Shown here: positions 48,683 through 60,720 of the stretch, piece by piece
Numbering within the stretch: position 1 is the first letter of the stretch
How the letters are laid out: the number at the start of each line of letters is the position of its first letter
Origin: Steromphala cineraria
Lineage: Eukaryota > Mollusca > Gastropoda > Trochida > Trochidae
Direction: 5' to 3'
Length of the DNA stretch: 64,000 nucleotides
Assembly (NCBI GenBank): GCA_916613615.1
Contig: OU744730.1
Span: 25,801,406 to 25,865,405 of the forward strand
The notes under the pieces: generated by a model
What the model saw: only the letters and a program-made list of their open reading frames with translations
Told to the model about the DNA's origin: nothing
The model's database searches: none
Program-made: the position numbers and the translations under genes

Positions 48683-50214
48683 AAAAAATAGAGCCATTGG
48701 CTCTGTAGCTCATCAGGCATCATATCAAGTTTGCTTTATACAGGCCAGATGAGCGAACAATGAAACTGATGTTACCTATTGCAAGAAAACCTATAAAAAA
48801 ATTACAAAACAAATGTAACGATTCCGGAATATATTTCCTTACCCAAATGATTTATTATTATTCAGCACTTTCTAGATCGCCAATATCAGACAGTGAAAGA
48901 AGTCCACACTAAAATATCCAAGGAGAAATAAATTTGCCATCCACTGTCATCTAATGGAGAAAAATAGGTTTTTAAGATTGTGACCTCTGTGACCCTATTT
49001 GGGGTCTTGGGGTCACGAAACCTACAGTTTAGAATCCCAATTGGCCAAGGAGTCTACATGCAGTCTTTCAGCTCAATAGACCTTTTGGAGCTAAAGATGA
49101 TGATGAAAATAAGTTTTTAAGGTTGTGACCCTTGTGACCCTATTTGGGGTCATGGGGTCACGAAATCTACAATTTAGAATCCCCATTGACCAAGGAGTCT
49201 ACACAGATAATTTTAGCTCTCTAGACCTTTTGGAACTTGAGAAGAAGATGAAAATAGTTTTTTAAGGTTGTGACCCCTGTGACCCTATTTGGGGTCACAG
49301 GGTCAACAAAGTTACAAATTAGAATCACCATTGTCCAAGGAGTCTGCACATATCAATATTTACTCTCTACTCTTTTTGGAACTGGAGAAGAAGATGAGAA
49401 TTGGTTTTTAAGGTTGTGACCCCTGTGACCCTATTTGGGGTCATGGGGTCACGAAATCTACAAATTAGAATCCCCATTAGCCAAGGAGTCTGCACATATC
49501 ACTTTCAACTCTCTAGTCCTTTTAGAACTGGAGAAGAGGATGAAAATAGGTTTTTAAGGTTGTGACCCCTGTGACCCTATTTGGGGTCATGGGGTCACGA
49601 AATCATCAATTTAAAATCCCCATTGGCCAAGTAGTCTGCATATATCGTTTTTAACTCTCTAGTCCTTTTAGAACTGGAGAAGAAGATGAAAATAGGTTTT
49701 TAAGGTTGTGACCCCTGTGACCCTATTTGGGGTCATGGGGTCACGAAATCATCAATTTAAAATCCCCATTGGCCAAGGAGTCTGCACATATCGTTTTTAA
49801 CTCTCTAGTCCTTTTAGAACTGGAGAAGAAGATGAAAATAGGTTTTTAAGGTTGTGATCCCTGTGACCCTATTTGGGGGTCACAGGGTCATCAAAGTTAC
49901 AAATTAGAATCCCCATTGTCCAAGGAGTCTGCACATATCATTTTTAACTCTCTACTCCTTTTGAAACTGGAGAAGAAGATGAAAATATGTTTTTAAGGTT
50001 GTGACCCCTGTGACCCAATTGGGGTCACAGGGTCACCAAAGTTACAAATTAGAATCTCCATATGCTAAGGTACCTGTACACAAAATTTCAGCTCTCTAAT
50101 GTGTATGGTTCATGAGGAGAAGTCGAAAGTGTCAAAAGTTTACGGACGGACGGACGACGGACGACGGGCCATGCCATAAGCCCATCTGGACTTTCAGTCC
50201 TGATGAGCTAAAAA
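48683..50214 (-). mobile_element. TTTTTAGCTCATC element, minus orientation, tandem units
   Basis: Begins at AGAGCCATTGGCTCTGTAGC and ends at the GGACTTTCAGTCC hairpin and TGATGAGCTAAAAA. About seven units with TGTGACCCTATTTGGGGTCA and CTGGAGAAGAAGATG occur at ~146-base spacing. It lies between the first exon of one GDAP1-like gene and the 3' end of the next. Confidence 0.85.
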
Positions 50215-50409
50215 TGTAGTTTTCCAAAATGCCTTTTAGCATTTAATATGGAACATACAATAAAAACTAATAAATATTAGGGGTTAAATGTGACCGGAAT
50301 AAAAGAAAGAATTAATTTGACTGAGCAGCCTGGTACAATAATAGATATTTCGACAATATATAAATAGATGAGATTAGAATCCAATGCAACATGTCGGGAG
50401 TCATTATAT

Positions 50410-50415
50410 TTTATT
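50410..50415 (-). terminator. Candidate polyadenylation signal of the 50713 gene
   Basis: AATAAA on the minus strand (TTTATT on plus) about 300 bases beyond the stop at 50713. It is the first canonical hexamer I noticed downstream. Confidence 0.4.
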
Positions 50416-50712
50416 CACAATACAGTACACAGTTCGTCACAGTCACAGTAGGCGACATTCATAACTACACCAAGATAAGAAATGTCAATAGCAAAGAATC
50501 AATAATATAATGCAGAAATCCCAACTCAAGCATATTTTCAATTGATAGATCCTTCTGCTCAGCGATAGAAATCGAGAATATTCTGGTTTCTCATAATCAA
50601 CAAGGAATCTCATGCTGTAAGCTTAGAACATAAACACGGTCTTCAATCACAAATATACCATTCAACAAAACTTATTTTGTAACATTCAAGTACACATCAA
50701 TGTCAAGAATCT

Positions 50713-53700
50713 TCATTTCTTCTTTGCAGCTTGCTCTTGCATTGATTTCATGGCGAACTCGCGCATCTCTTTCATGTTCCGGCGACCTTGAACTTTTGCC
50801 CAGAAGGCCGCCAGTAGTGGGCGCTGGTCTGTGAGGAAGAGCGTGCTGAGCCCGAGCATACCCAGACGGTTGAGAAGTACGCTGAGGGTGATGTCTGCTG
50901 CACTGTAGTCCGGGCCGACAAGCCAATTCTCTGCAACATCAATCATGCACCGTATATTTAAACCAATAAGGCGACCTCGTGTATAAGGCGACCCCCTTTC
51001 TAAGCCCCAGAATTACTGCCAACTCATATATCTCAGATATAAGGCGACCCCCTTCTAGCGGGTCGTGGAAACAGTCGAGACGACGGACAACTCGCAACAT
51101 TGTCGCAATAATTTATGTCACTATATTGTATTGTCTCTTGTAGCCCTTTAATTGGCGGCTCATACATGTTTTATTGTATTGTTTCATGTGCCAATCGTGA
51201 TTTATGACATGAGACATAAATAAACAAATTCTCTCTCTCTCTCTTGTTGATAAGATTTTGTAACGGTATATTTAGGCCGGTATTTTCTAAGTGAAATGTC
51301 GTGTGTAATTAAGAAATAAAGAAGTTACCTACGGTGTTTGTTATTCTATTTAATGATATGCCATTTTCTTCTTGTTGCAAGTAGGGCTACAGTCAACAAG
51401 CTCCCATTACTGTGTCATGATGTTTCATTTTCATAATTCTCATTTAGAAATCTAAACATACGTTCAGTAAACGTACTGGTACTCATAAACTCATGGTCTA
51501 TAATTTTCAATCGTACAAGAACATACAAGAGTCATCAAAAGATGACATATCCAACAGGTCCCAAATTAATAAGAATTTCAGTAAAAAACCCAAAATACAA
51601 ATAAGTTGAAAACCTAGAAAGGCACAGAGATCTACACATGGATCCAAGGCCCCATATGGAGTTTTATTAATGCATATGGAGTTTTATTAATGCATATGGA
51701 ATTTTATTAATGCATATGGAGTTTTATGGGTCTGCTCCGGTAATTTAAGTTCAGTTACCATTGAAATAGCCAAAAATATAAATTCAAAGAAGTTGAAGAT
51801 TCCAAAAGGCAAATCTACACAAGATGACTAATGCACATGCCAAGTGTTATTGAACTAGGATTTCAGTTTTTGGGTTCAGTCCCGGAAACAAAATAATAAT
51901 GATAATGGACGGACAGATGGAGAGATAGACGGACAGACACACAGGGTGATGATACATTCAACCTTTTGTTCATACCGGTATGAGAAAACTTCAAAATAAA
52001 TCCGTTTTTTCGCAATAGGCAATCGTTGAAAAACGTCATTCAAACACTTTATGTAAAAACATCCCTTTGTCAAGAACAGATAATCGCTTGAGCCTTCTCA
52101 AACAAATCATGATATATAAGTGTATTTGTTTCCGGATAGCTCCAATCATACCCTGATATCAGCCGGATAGTCCAGAAAGCATTTTAACATTTAAAGGGGC
52201 AGTAGCACGTTTTTTGAAAATGTTATGTTTTCAAATTTTCACTGATAATTGTACGTTAATGCTAAATGTATTATTCTGATAATATCAAAAATCTCTTACA
52301 CACACTAATCATCCATAGTCAGGGAACAAAATATAGAGATTCACATAAAGTCTATTGGCGGCCATTTTAATTGAACACCTTTAATTCCGATAATAATTCG
52401 TTTAGTGTAAGAAAATTATGGCATGGCTTAACGTTACTGTTGTATTTGATTTATTACTGCTTCATTTACTTTAAATACATTGTCTTTCAATTGGAGCAAT
52501 TTGTTTTCATTTTCCTGACATCACCTCATAACCCCCCGTGCTACTGTCCCTTTAAGACGCTAGTAGATTGAGAGAAGGCCCATTTCATGATATCGAGAGT
52601 GTTTAAACTCTGCTGATCGTTTGCAAAGGAGTAAAAGCCAAAGCTGTTCAAATCAAAGAGACGGGATCGTCAAGTAGATATTGCGATACAATTTCATGGC
52701 GAATGAGCCATCCTCTTTTCGAGTGATTAAAAAAATTAAAAGGGAACCAAAAGACTTTTTGATCTGCCACTGAGATCGATTAGGGATTAGACCTACCAGC
52801 ACCCGATGTTTGAAGTTGTTTCTCTACTTTATCAAAGACTGGCTGTAAACTGTCAATCTGGGCTTTCACGAGCTCTGCTGTTCCGATCTGCCCTTTCCGT
52901 TCTTCCATTTCCTTCAACTTTCGGTCAACTGCACTTTTTAGTTCCGGTGACTTAGAAGCGAGTTCATTAAGTGCATTCCCTGCTTGTTGCATCCGGGCAC
53001 CTAGTTCTGTGAAGCGACAGGAATAGAATATATAGAAGATATTATTTCAGTGTCCATGTGATTTTTGCCATAGGGCATAATATGAAAAATATGAACCTCG
53101 AAATGTTTGCACTCGTAGGTAATATAAATATGTATGGGAAGCAAGAGAAGTAAAGTAACCTTGTTTACCATTGAAATTTTTACTTCACCTTATATACTTA
53201 TATTTGTTATCTTGTGGTGTCCGTGGATTTTCTTCCATGGATTCTTTCAGAATAAACATGCCAAGAGCTTGAACCTCTCAAAAAATTTAGTCATATATGG
53301 CTATCGTTCCACAAATAGGCCTACCAAATCAAGATGAGCACCGCCTTGGGCCTCAAGTTTTTAAAGTTCCGTTTCCTGTAAACGTGCAAGAAAATCTTTC
53401 AAGATGTTTGGACTTTATAACCGTTCCGCATAAAAAGTGACATAAGGTTTTTGAGTTTTGCTTTTGACACTTATCCATTTATGTTTCAATTGGCTAAAAA
53501 GGGCACCTAGTTGTCGAAAAGTTTATGCCAAAAGGTATTATTACCATGATGAATTTTGCTTCTTAATTTATTTTGTTGAGGTTTATGCTTGAGGCTTTTC
53601 TATAGCCATGTGCAATGATTCATTACTGTACAGTAGGCCTACCCTAATAGCGACAAAGGGCACTGATAATCCTATAGGTTTGAACAAGTACCTAGATAAA

Positions 53701-56700
53701 TATATATAGGGCATTGAGGAACTTATTTCTTCTTTTTTTCATTGCTGCATTGAGGAAGTCATATTTCCGACACTAACTATTTTTTGAGTAAATTTTATTC
53801 ACAATGTGGAAAGAAAAACAGGATGGTGTATTGTTGTATTGTAACGGCATTATCAGCTTCCTGTGCTCTCAAGGCCATATAGAATCAAACATCTGAAGGG
53901 AAGTGGCCTTATTTGATGCAATCGATGTTAGTTGAGTCAATGTTTGATCAGCAAAGCACTTATCATTTTGACAGCTTATCTCATTATCATAAATTTCGGG
54001 AAACTAGAATTTCAGGGATTTTGCAGGATTCCTATAAGAACTGCTGTTATAACAGCAGAAAAGCAAAAGTTTTTTACTCGAGCTAAGGTTTTCGGAATTT
54101 TTCTTAGATTTCTAGGCCATTGATTTATAGAGCATCATTGGGAACTACATTCTCTCCCCACAGAGGCAGATCAAGTCATAAAATGTTGATACAGTCTCTG
54201 TTATATTACGCCGAAATTCGTGGGTTTCGGCAGTTTCCCCTGGCGGAAAAAAATGCACCACAATCCCTTTGAATTTCTTTAGCAAATGACAACGCTTCTC
54301 GCATGGAAAGGGTGGTTCATATCACAATGCCTTTGCCATGATTCAGTATCCAAAATGACGATTTAAGAACAGCGTCGCTGATTGCATAACTAACTTTGAT
54401 TGCCTCCAATCAGGCATCTCCCTTTCTACCCACAAACTCGGCGTAATATAACAGAGGCTGTATGAACATTTCTTGACTTGATCTGCCTCTGTGGGGAGAG
54501 AATGTGGCAACTAAAATATATGTTTCTGTTACCTTCTCTAGATATAGAGACAGGAGCGTTGAGACCAGTGACAGACACCTCTGGGTTATAGAAGACTCCG
54601 TACGTGATCGCTTGGATAGGAACCTCTGACGTCAGCAGTGAGCGCCATCTGGCGACCTCTTTACCCGTTTCGGTTCCAGGGGAGGGAACTAGACTTGGTT
54701 CTGTCCAGACAAAAACGGTTGGATTAAAACTTGTGTAATCCGAAGAATACAAATAACAGAATTTTACTCTTTCTAGATGTGAACTCGTTCTATCAAGAGA
54801 TTTCCTCTGCACTTGATCTTGATAGGTAGCATGTTCTGACGTAAGGTCAGATAGAAAAAAAGCTTCGGTGTCAGTAGCCAAGGGCAGGTAACTCCTGTGT
54901 ACCATTCGTTATGTACGATATCCCTGTCACAAGTTGTTATAGCACGACGATAACATTTGTCCTTTTAAGGCAAGGTTTTGATTGCGCTAAAACATACCAA
55001 CTTGGTTGCTTCCATACCATGTGTAGGAAAAACTCTTTGAAACCTACATGAATTATATTCCTAGGATTGTCCGTAGATTTCTATCACAAATGGACACTTT
55101 AGCATGAAAATGACATTTTCAGATATAACCAATTTGTTTACAATTTGTTTCGATAAAACAACACCATTAAATATGTTTGGTTTCAACGACACACTCATTG
55201 TAACTTTAATGCTCCTGAACCCGAGCGAAAGTGCAGCGGAAACATAGAATAAACATAAAAATGTCAAAGAGCCAATAAACTTATAAACAAATTATGAACT
55301 CTGTTTAGAAATTCTCACAAAGTAAATGATGGGAACCGCCAATCCTGCTCACACCATACAATCAGTAGTTACAGAGCGTCGCGGAGTCTGTCAGTACGGT
55401 TTGCAGAGCGTCAGTTTGTCTGTTATAACTGTCACGGAGTGAAACTAAAGTGAGCCATGTTCACTAAGAGACTGCAGACTCCAGCCCTCCCATGCAGTCT
55501 CCAGGGCCGCTGATTCCTCTGATAAACTACTATCAGTTAAACATTACCGTATTTCCTCGGGGTGAGGTGAGGTGAAATCGGGTTTATCGCCGAGTATTTT
55601 ACTTATATCACGGCTGCTAGTATTATTGCAGTGAGAAACATCGCAACACTATTGTAGCTTTGTATTGCGGTGAAACCTGCGCGAATCTGCTGGAACTAGC
55701 GAACCATGGGTGGTACTGCACTGAAATTCAGTGTAGCATTGCACTCAAACCTGACTGCGTGTAGAACAGTTCTCTACTGCAGACAAAGTTGCAGTTCGAA
55801 CCACGGACCTCCTGATCCGAAGCCGAACGCGTTAACCACTGCGTTATCCCGCCCCTTTTTCCTCGAATAGACGCCGGGTCGCGAATATACGCCGGGTCTC
55901 GAATACACGCCGGGGGTAAATGGGGTCTGAAAAAATAGATGCCGGGGCGTCTATTCGAGGAAATACGGTATGCTGCTTAGTTAGGATTTCATCTCTCCCT
56001 CGGGGAAAATTACAGTTATTTCCTTACAAAACGGAAGGGACGCTGTCGTCATAGCGTCCTTCTGCTGTCATCAGCATCCTCCACTAAATGCATGGGAATG
56101 TTTTTTGTATTTCCAGTGCGAGACATAGAGCTGTCTTTTGCGTAAGATTTCTATTTAGCAAATTTTAAACGATAGTTCATTTGATTAATCAGGAACATCC
56201 TTTCGCCGTAGATATATACATATCTGGTAGCTCGATGTACTCTGTACACTCTATCACACTCACTTTGTTTTTAGAACACATTAGAAGAATTAGAATTTTT
56301 AATACATCGTAAAATGTGTTGATTTCAACTTTCAGGCGATAACTACAATTCTCCGTGACAACCCGGCATCGAGACAGGTAACCGCTCTGTTCTACTAGTA
56401 CTATTTGAAACGACTGATGGAGCCATAGATTTGAGAAAATGAAATATGAAAACATAATATCCTAATTAATTTTCGCAACATTTTCAATATATTTCATGTC
56501 GGATAGAATTTCCTAAATTATTTTCAAATTTCAAGGCTTCCAGATGTCATAATTTTCTATCCTTGCTAAAATGAACTTGTGTTCTTAACGCTCTGACATC
56601 AAACGATCATTAAATGGATTAAATGAATACGTGTACATTGCAGTCTACATCTATGACAAGTTCATCTGAAGATTTCATTTAGCTTTATTAGTTTTCTATA

Positions 56701-57405
56701 AGCAGAACTATCTATCTTATACTAATGATTTTTGTCTTTGATCCCTTAAAGGGGCAGTAGCACGTTTTTAGGAGGAATATAAGGTGATGTCAAGAAAATT
56801 AAAAGAAATGGTTCCAATTGAAAGACAATGTATTTAAACTAAATTGAGCAGTAGAAATTCAAATATATAACATAACGTTTAGCCATGCGATTCATTTTTC
56901 TTACACAAAATGAATTAAAGGTGTTCACACAAAATGGCCGCCAATGGATTTTATGTGAATCTCCATACTTTGTCCTCTGACTATGTATGATTGGTTTGTG
57001 TAATGAGATTTTTGACACTATCAAATTTATACACTTAGCATTAAATTACAATTATCAGTGAAATATATAAAATATAAAATTATCAAAAAACGTGCTACTG
57101 CCCCTTTAACGTTAGTTTGTGGTGAATGCTCTTATAACAACAGAGGTTATATCAGGAATCCATGACTTCAGCTACCTCAGCAGGAGAATGATATCGCCCT
57201 TGTATATTATTTTACCTGGATTATGTTTCTCAATGTAGTCTATGATGTCGTCTGACTCCGGAACAATTGTGTCGCCATCTTGGAATACGGGTACCTTGCC
57301 GTCTGGGTGGAGCTTATAGTACCAGGCCTGGAGCTGCTCATTGGCCATAAGGTCCACGTGCACGGCCTTGAACTTGACCTGCTTCTCGAACAGGGCCAAC
57401 AACAC
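50713..57405 (-). CDS. GDAP1-like GST-fold protein without membrane anchor (first exon not found)
   Basis: Exons on the minus strand: 57405-57216, 54700-54533, 53006-52797, 50930-50713; phases 1, 1, 1; 261 visible residues. Exon 2 equivalent: VLLALFEKQV, AWYYKLHPDGKVPVFQDGD with cis-Pro, PESDDIIDYIEKHNP. Next: the GDAP1-type insert (IQAITYGVFYNPEV). Then a helical exon rich in Lys/Glu (PELKSAVDRKLKEMEERKGQ). Last: NWLVGPDYSAADITLSVLLN and a charged end, MQEQAAKKK, instead of a membrane anchor; TGA at 50715-50713. The first exon, expected to encode about 20 residues with a YYS-type motif and to end in phase 0, was not recognised between 57406 and 64000; it may be off the right edge or too diverged. 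MITEs lie in its introns, one starting 29 bases from the donor of exon 54700-54533. Confidence 0.88.
51653..51728 (+). repeat. 20-bp tandem repeat, about four copies
   Basis: CATATGGAGTTTTATTAATG repeats at 51653, 51673, 51693 and 51713 with one G-to-A change. It lies in the last intron of the 50713-57405 gene. A short CT run is nearby at about 51230-51244. Confidence 0.9.
52191..52555 (+). mobile_element. MITE, GGGGCAGTAGCACG family (copy c)
   Basis: TTAAAGGGGCAGTAGCACG to GTGCTACTGTCCCTTTAA, 365 bases, TTAA at both ends. Interior family words GGCGGCCATTTTAATTGAAC and CTTTCAATTGGAGC. Intronic, about 240 bases from the exon 53006-52797. Confidence 0.85.
54148..54504. mobile_element. MITE, CTCCCCACAGAGGCAG family (intronic copy)
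   Basis: CATTCTCTCCCCACAGAGGC and its complement ending GGGGAGAGAATG at 54504. It shares CATGGAAAGGGTGGTTCATA with the copy at 5529. The end is 28 bases from the last base of exon 54700-54533, right at the 5' splice site region. Confidence 0.85.
55545..55970. mobile_element. Small foldback MITE (TACCGTATTTCCTCG ends) carrying a SINE insertion
   Basis: The left tip TACCGTATTTCCTCG and right tip CGAGGAAATACGGTA are perfect inverted repeats. Inner sequence CCTCGAATAGACGCCGGG at 55861 pairs with CCGGGGCGTCTATTCGAGG near the right tip. Without the inserted SINE at 55560-55857 the element would be about 120 bases. Confidence 0.75.
55560..55857 (-). mobile_element. tRNA-Arg-like SINE, full length with 8-bp target duplication
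   Basis: On the minus strand the head GGGATAACGCAGTGG, TTAACGCGTTCGGCTTCGGA, TCAGGAGGTCCGTGGTTCGA and ACTGC resembles a tRNA-Arg: A box, a CTTCGGATCAGGAG anticodon arm (TCG), and B box GGTTCGAACTGC. The tail is a short CACCT repeat. TTTCCTCG occurs at 55552-55559 and 55858-55865. It has no CCA end and imperfect stems, so it is a SINE rather than a tRNA gene. It lies in the large intron between exons ending at 57216 and starting at 54700. Confidence 0.8.
56746..57109 (-). mobile_element. MITE, GGGGCAGTAGCACG family (copy d)
   Basis: TTAAAGGGGCAGTAGCACG to CGTGCTACTGCCCCTTTAA, 364 bases with TTAA at both ends, orientation opposite to 28040-28403. It ends 107 bases from exon 57405-57216. A remnant of another MITE (57138-57191) fills most of the gap. 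Confidence 0.85.
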
Positions 57406-60371
57406 CTACAAGAAATCGGTAATGGTTGTTAACATATTCTTGTCGTCATGTCGGAGGACATTTAAAGAGATGTATTTCACAGCATCGGAAAATACGAAAT
57501 AGAACCTAGAAGAAATACGCAATGTTTTTTGTTGTCAGAAACGTATTTTTGTCAAAAAGTCTTAGAAATCGAAATACGTTCTCTCACACAGCTTCGGGGA
57601 ATACTAAAATACAAATCACACCGCGTGGCCCCTTAGCTGTTAGCGAATATGTCATTAAGTCATTTGATCGAAGGACGTTAAAGGGAAAGCTTAACCAGCA
57701 TTTGAAGTACAAAATACACAACCGTTTACACTGTATGTGAGGAAATATCTGTTCTCAAATAATCAAAATGCCAATTACTTGCTGTTACATTTGCCGAACG
57801 TTGCTAATGGGGATACATTGTCGGAGTGACCCTTTAAAACTATTTTCTATGAGCGACAAGCCTAAGAACACTCATGTGCTTTCTAAAATCGTTATGAAAT
57901 GGTATCTTATAGAAAGGAATATTTTCAACGGTATCTTTTATTACTTCTTATTCTCTATTTAAAAAAAAATATTCCAGTGGTAAAATTGAAGTTAGAAACT
58001 GTCAAATTCCTTGAATATTTATATTTAATGTAAGCTCTAATAAAATTGTCATATCACCGTATGCAAACCTTCGGAGCATTACCTCTTCGGGAACAATTTA
58101 AAACTTTGATGACATCGTTTCCGATCTCCTCATTGATGTAATCTATGGATAATAACAGGAAAATTTAAATAATAAGTATATAGTGATATTTACATTGTTG
58201 TATTGTTTTTCAAAAGCACGTGCGAAATGCAAATGTGGCTGTTTTGAAGTTCGGATTTGAAAGCTCGTTTCAATGTATGTTTTGATAAAACTCAATAACT
58301 GATTATTGTATTAGGAGATGTTTAAATTACCTAGCATTCCTTATTACATTTCTCCTTCTTAACACTATGGAGAATGCTTCTTAACAGACAAACAACTTTA
58401 ATGATTTCAATAGAATTTAAGAGCTTTGCGTCTAAGGCCTAATCAAATTTAAGCACTTGTATATTCTAAATGGTTTATTGATAGTTTCTATAAGTGTTAA
58501 AAAGTAATGATCCTTGAAAATGGAATACTTCAAAGAGCTTCTATCATCAAGATACCATTACATCTAAGCTACACATTTCAACTTACGTTTGAGAAACAGA
58601 AGTTCTTATCTTATAGATAATTTGCCAAGAGTTAGAACGAAACACGGAATTGAAATTATCATGCTTAAAAATATAAGCGGTTGGTACACATTCCAACTGC
58701 TTGTATCTTTTAAAGATGGTTGATAGAATATAACATTATAGACCGAACCCTTTGAACCTTTAGCGGAATAGATCGTTGATAGTACATAATATATATGTTC
58801 TGTAACGAACGCTCGTGAGATATTGTTATTGGGCAATATTGCAGGGCGTACGAACGCTCGTAAACCAATTCTAGTATAGTGTAAATAACCTGATTCTTAA
58901 ATATGAAATGCAACGCGTGTCGTTAGTCAAATCCGCAAGACCCTATAAATTTGAAAATGTAAACATACCTATACCTATACAACAAACAACTAGGTGTGAC
59001 GCAAAATGGTAGGACATGATACGCGGTTTCTTTTACAAATGTCATTAGACCCAAACAAGTGACAAACTTAAAACATTAATTGCTGGGTTAGCACAAAACT
59101 TAAAATTGGTAAAAACAAATTACCACAGAAAGTGGCAAATTCGATATGACAATTTTAAACCAGAAGCGATAACAGTTGACGTCATCGATTAGTAAGATGA
59201 GATAAGTTATTTATTACCAATATGGTTGAAAATAAGTAGACTAGTGACATATTTTCAATATGAGCACTAGTGCACATATCACTTTTGCCGAGCAACGATT
59301 GTTGTAGCGCGAGTTCCCGTATTTTTTTCGCCTGTGACGTTTCTTTGATGTTTCTAAGAGTGTAAAATGGAAAAGAATCGGTAATAAAGAAATTATTACC
59401 CTCGGAAGTGTGTCATATGACCTTTACAAAACTTGTGTAAATTTGTGTATTACAAATACAAAAATTCACACTCGTTTCGTAAAAGTCATATGACACACTT
59501 CCTTGGGTAATAATCTCTTTATATTTGCACAGAGAACACCCTTCATGGACAGTGTACAAACGGGAATAAAAAATTCCATGACAAAAAGAATTTATACATT
59601 TCAGACAACAAACGCATATGCAAATGTATACTATGACGCCGCATGTCATTTAGCCTTATCTGTATTGACATAAGTGATATAAGTATATAAAGTCCGACCG
59701 GTGCCACCCGTCATTAAAAAACTCAAAACAAGAGAAAATTCTTTAGAAATATAAAACCTCTACGTTTCATCTTTCAGTTATCATGAAAATGCGGGTTGTC
59801 GTGTAAAATTTAAAGTCGCGTACAACGTTTTTGACTTTTTATTTCTTATATTAATAAGAAATCCATATTCCTATATTAAACATCAGCCCACAGGACTTCC
59901 GGCTTTAATTGCATATTTTTTCCGCTTGCGTCAACTTCGTACATAAACAAGCACTGTTCTGCAAACTCACATCAACATCTAAATGAAGATGTGATGTTAT
60001 CGTGCATTGGACATGTACACACTTTTAAATGATGAGAGATACACGCGTTTTAACCTGGTCGCTAGGTAGCGTTAAATCAAGAACATCTTCAATTACTCTA
60101 TTCGAGGTCAACACACGACCGAATTTATTAACATGTTCCCAGAGGTTACGGTGACATTGCATCACAGATAAGAAAATATTTTATTTTATCACACAAATAC
60201 CGATTCAGTGCGTGATAATAAACAGTATCAACCTGGCGCATTTCGTGCAATCGTAATGTGTTTACGTTGCCATGACAACAATGTCTATTAAAGAGCCGGT
60301 ACAACCAGATTATTTTTGGACATGACATTCAACGACCATGCGATTTGTTCGTTAATGCGTTTTTACATGTT
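57406..60371. other. Noncoding or unresolved sequence upstream of a GDAP1-like gene
   Basis: No gene recognised. A first exon for the 50713-57405 gene is expected upstream on the minus strand but was not found. AAGTGTGTCATATGAC-type words near 59406 and 59490 form an inverted repeat (about 120 bases overall, arms containing TTACGAAACGAGTGTGAA-like sequence on one side only). Otherwise AT-rich sequence. Confidence 0.35.
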
Positions 60372-60720
60372 TTAAGGGGCAGTAGCACGCTTTTAGGGGG
60401 AATATACGGTGATGTCAGGAAAATGAATATTAATAGTTTCAACTGAAAGACAACGTATTTAAACTTAATAAAACAGTGATAATTCAAATATATCATGTAA
60501 AGTTAATCCATGAGATTCCATTTTCTAACACAAAATGAATTAAAATGGCCGCCAATGGATTTTATGTGAATCTTCATACTTTGTCCTCTGACTATGGATG
60601 ATTGGCTTGTGTAATGAGATTTTTGACACTGTCAAAATGATGCATTAAGCATTAACTTACAATTATCAGTGGAAATTTTAAGATATAAAATTATCAAAAA
60701 ACGTGCTACTGCCCCTTTAA
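60372..60720 (-). mobile_element. MITE, GGGGCAGTAGCACG family (copy e)
   Basis: TTAAGGGGCAGTAGCACG to CGTGCTACTGCCCCTTTAA, 349 bases, bounded by TTAA. Family words ATGGCCGCCAATGG and TTTGTCCTCTGACTATGG. Noncoding. Confidence 0.85.

Noticed and set aside
55784..55856. tRNA-Arg gene on the minus strand
   Set aside because: Stems are imperfect, there is no Pol III terminator, and it is the head of a 298-bp element with target duplication; called a SINE.
58083..58142. Minus-strand exon-like 60-mer (DYINEEIGNDVIKV with acceptor and donor)
   Set aside because: It reads as a phase 1-1 cassette, but the expected junction between exon 1 and exon 2 of the 50713 gene is phase 0, and the residues do not match the YYS-type start. 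Treated as unproven.
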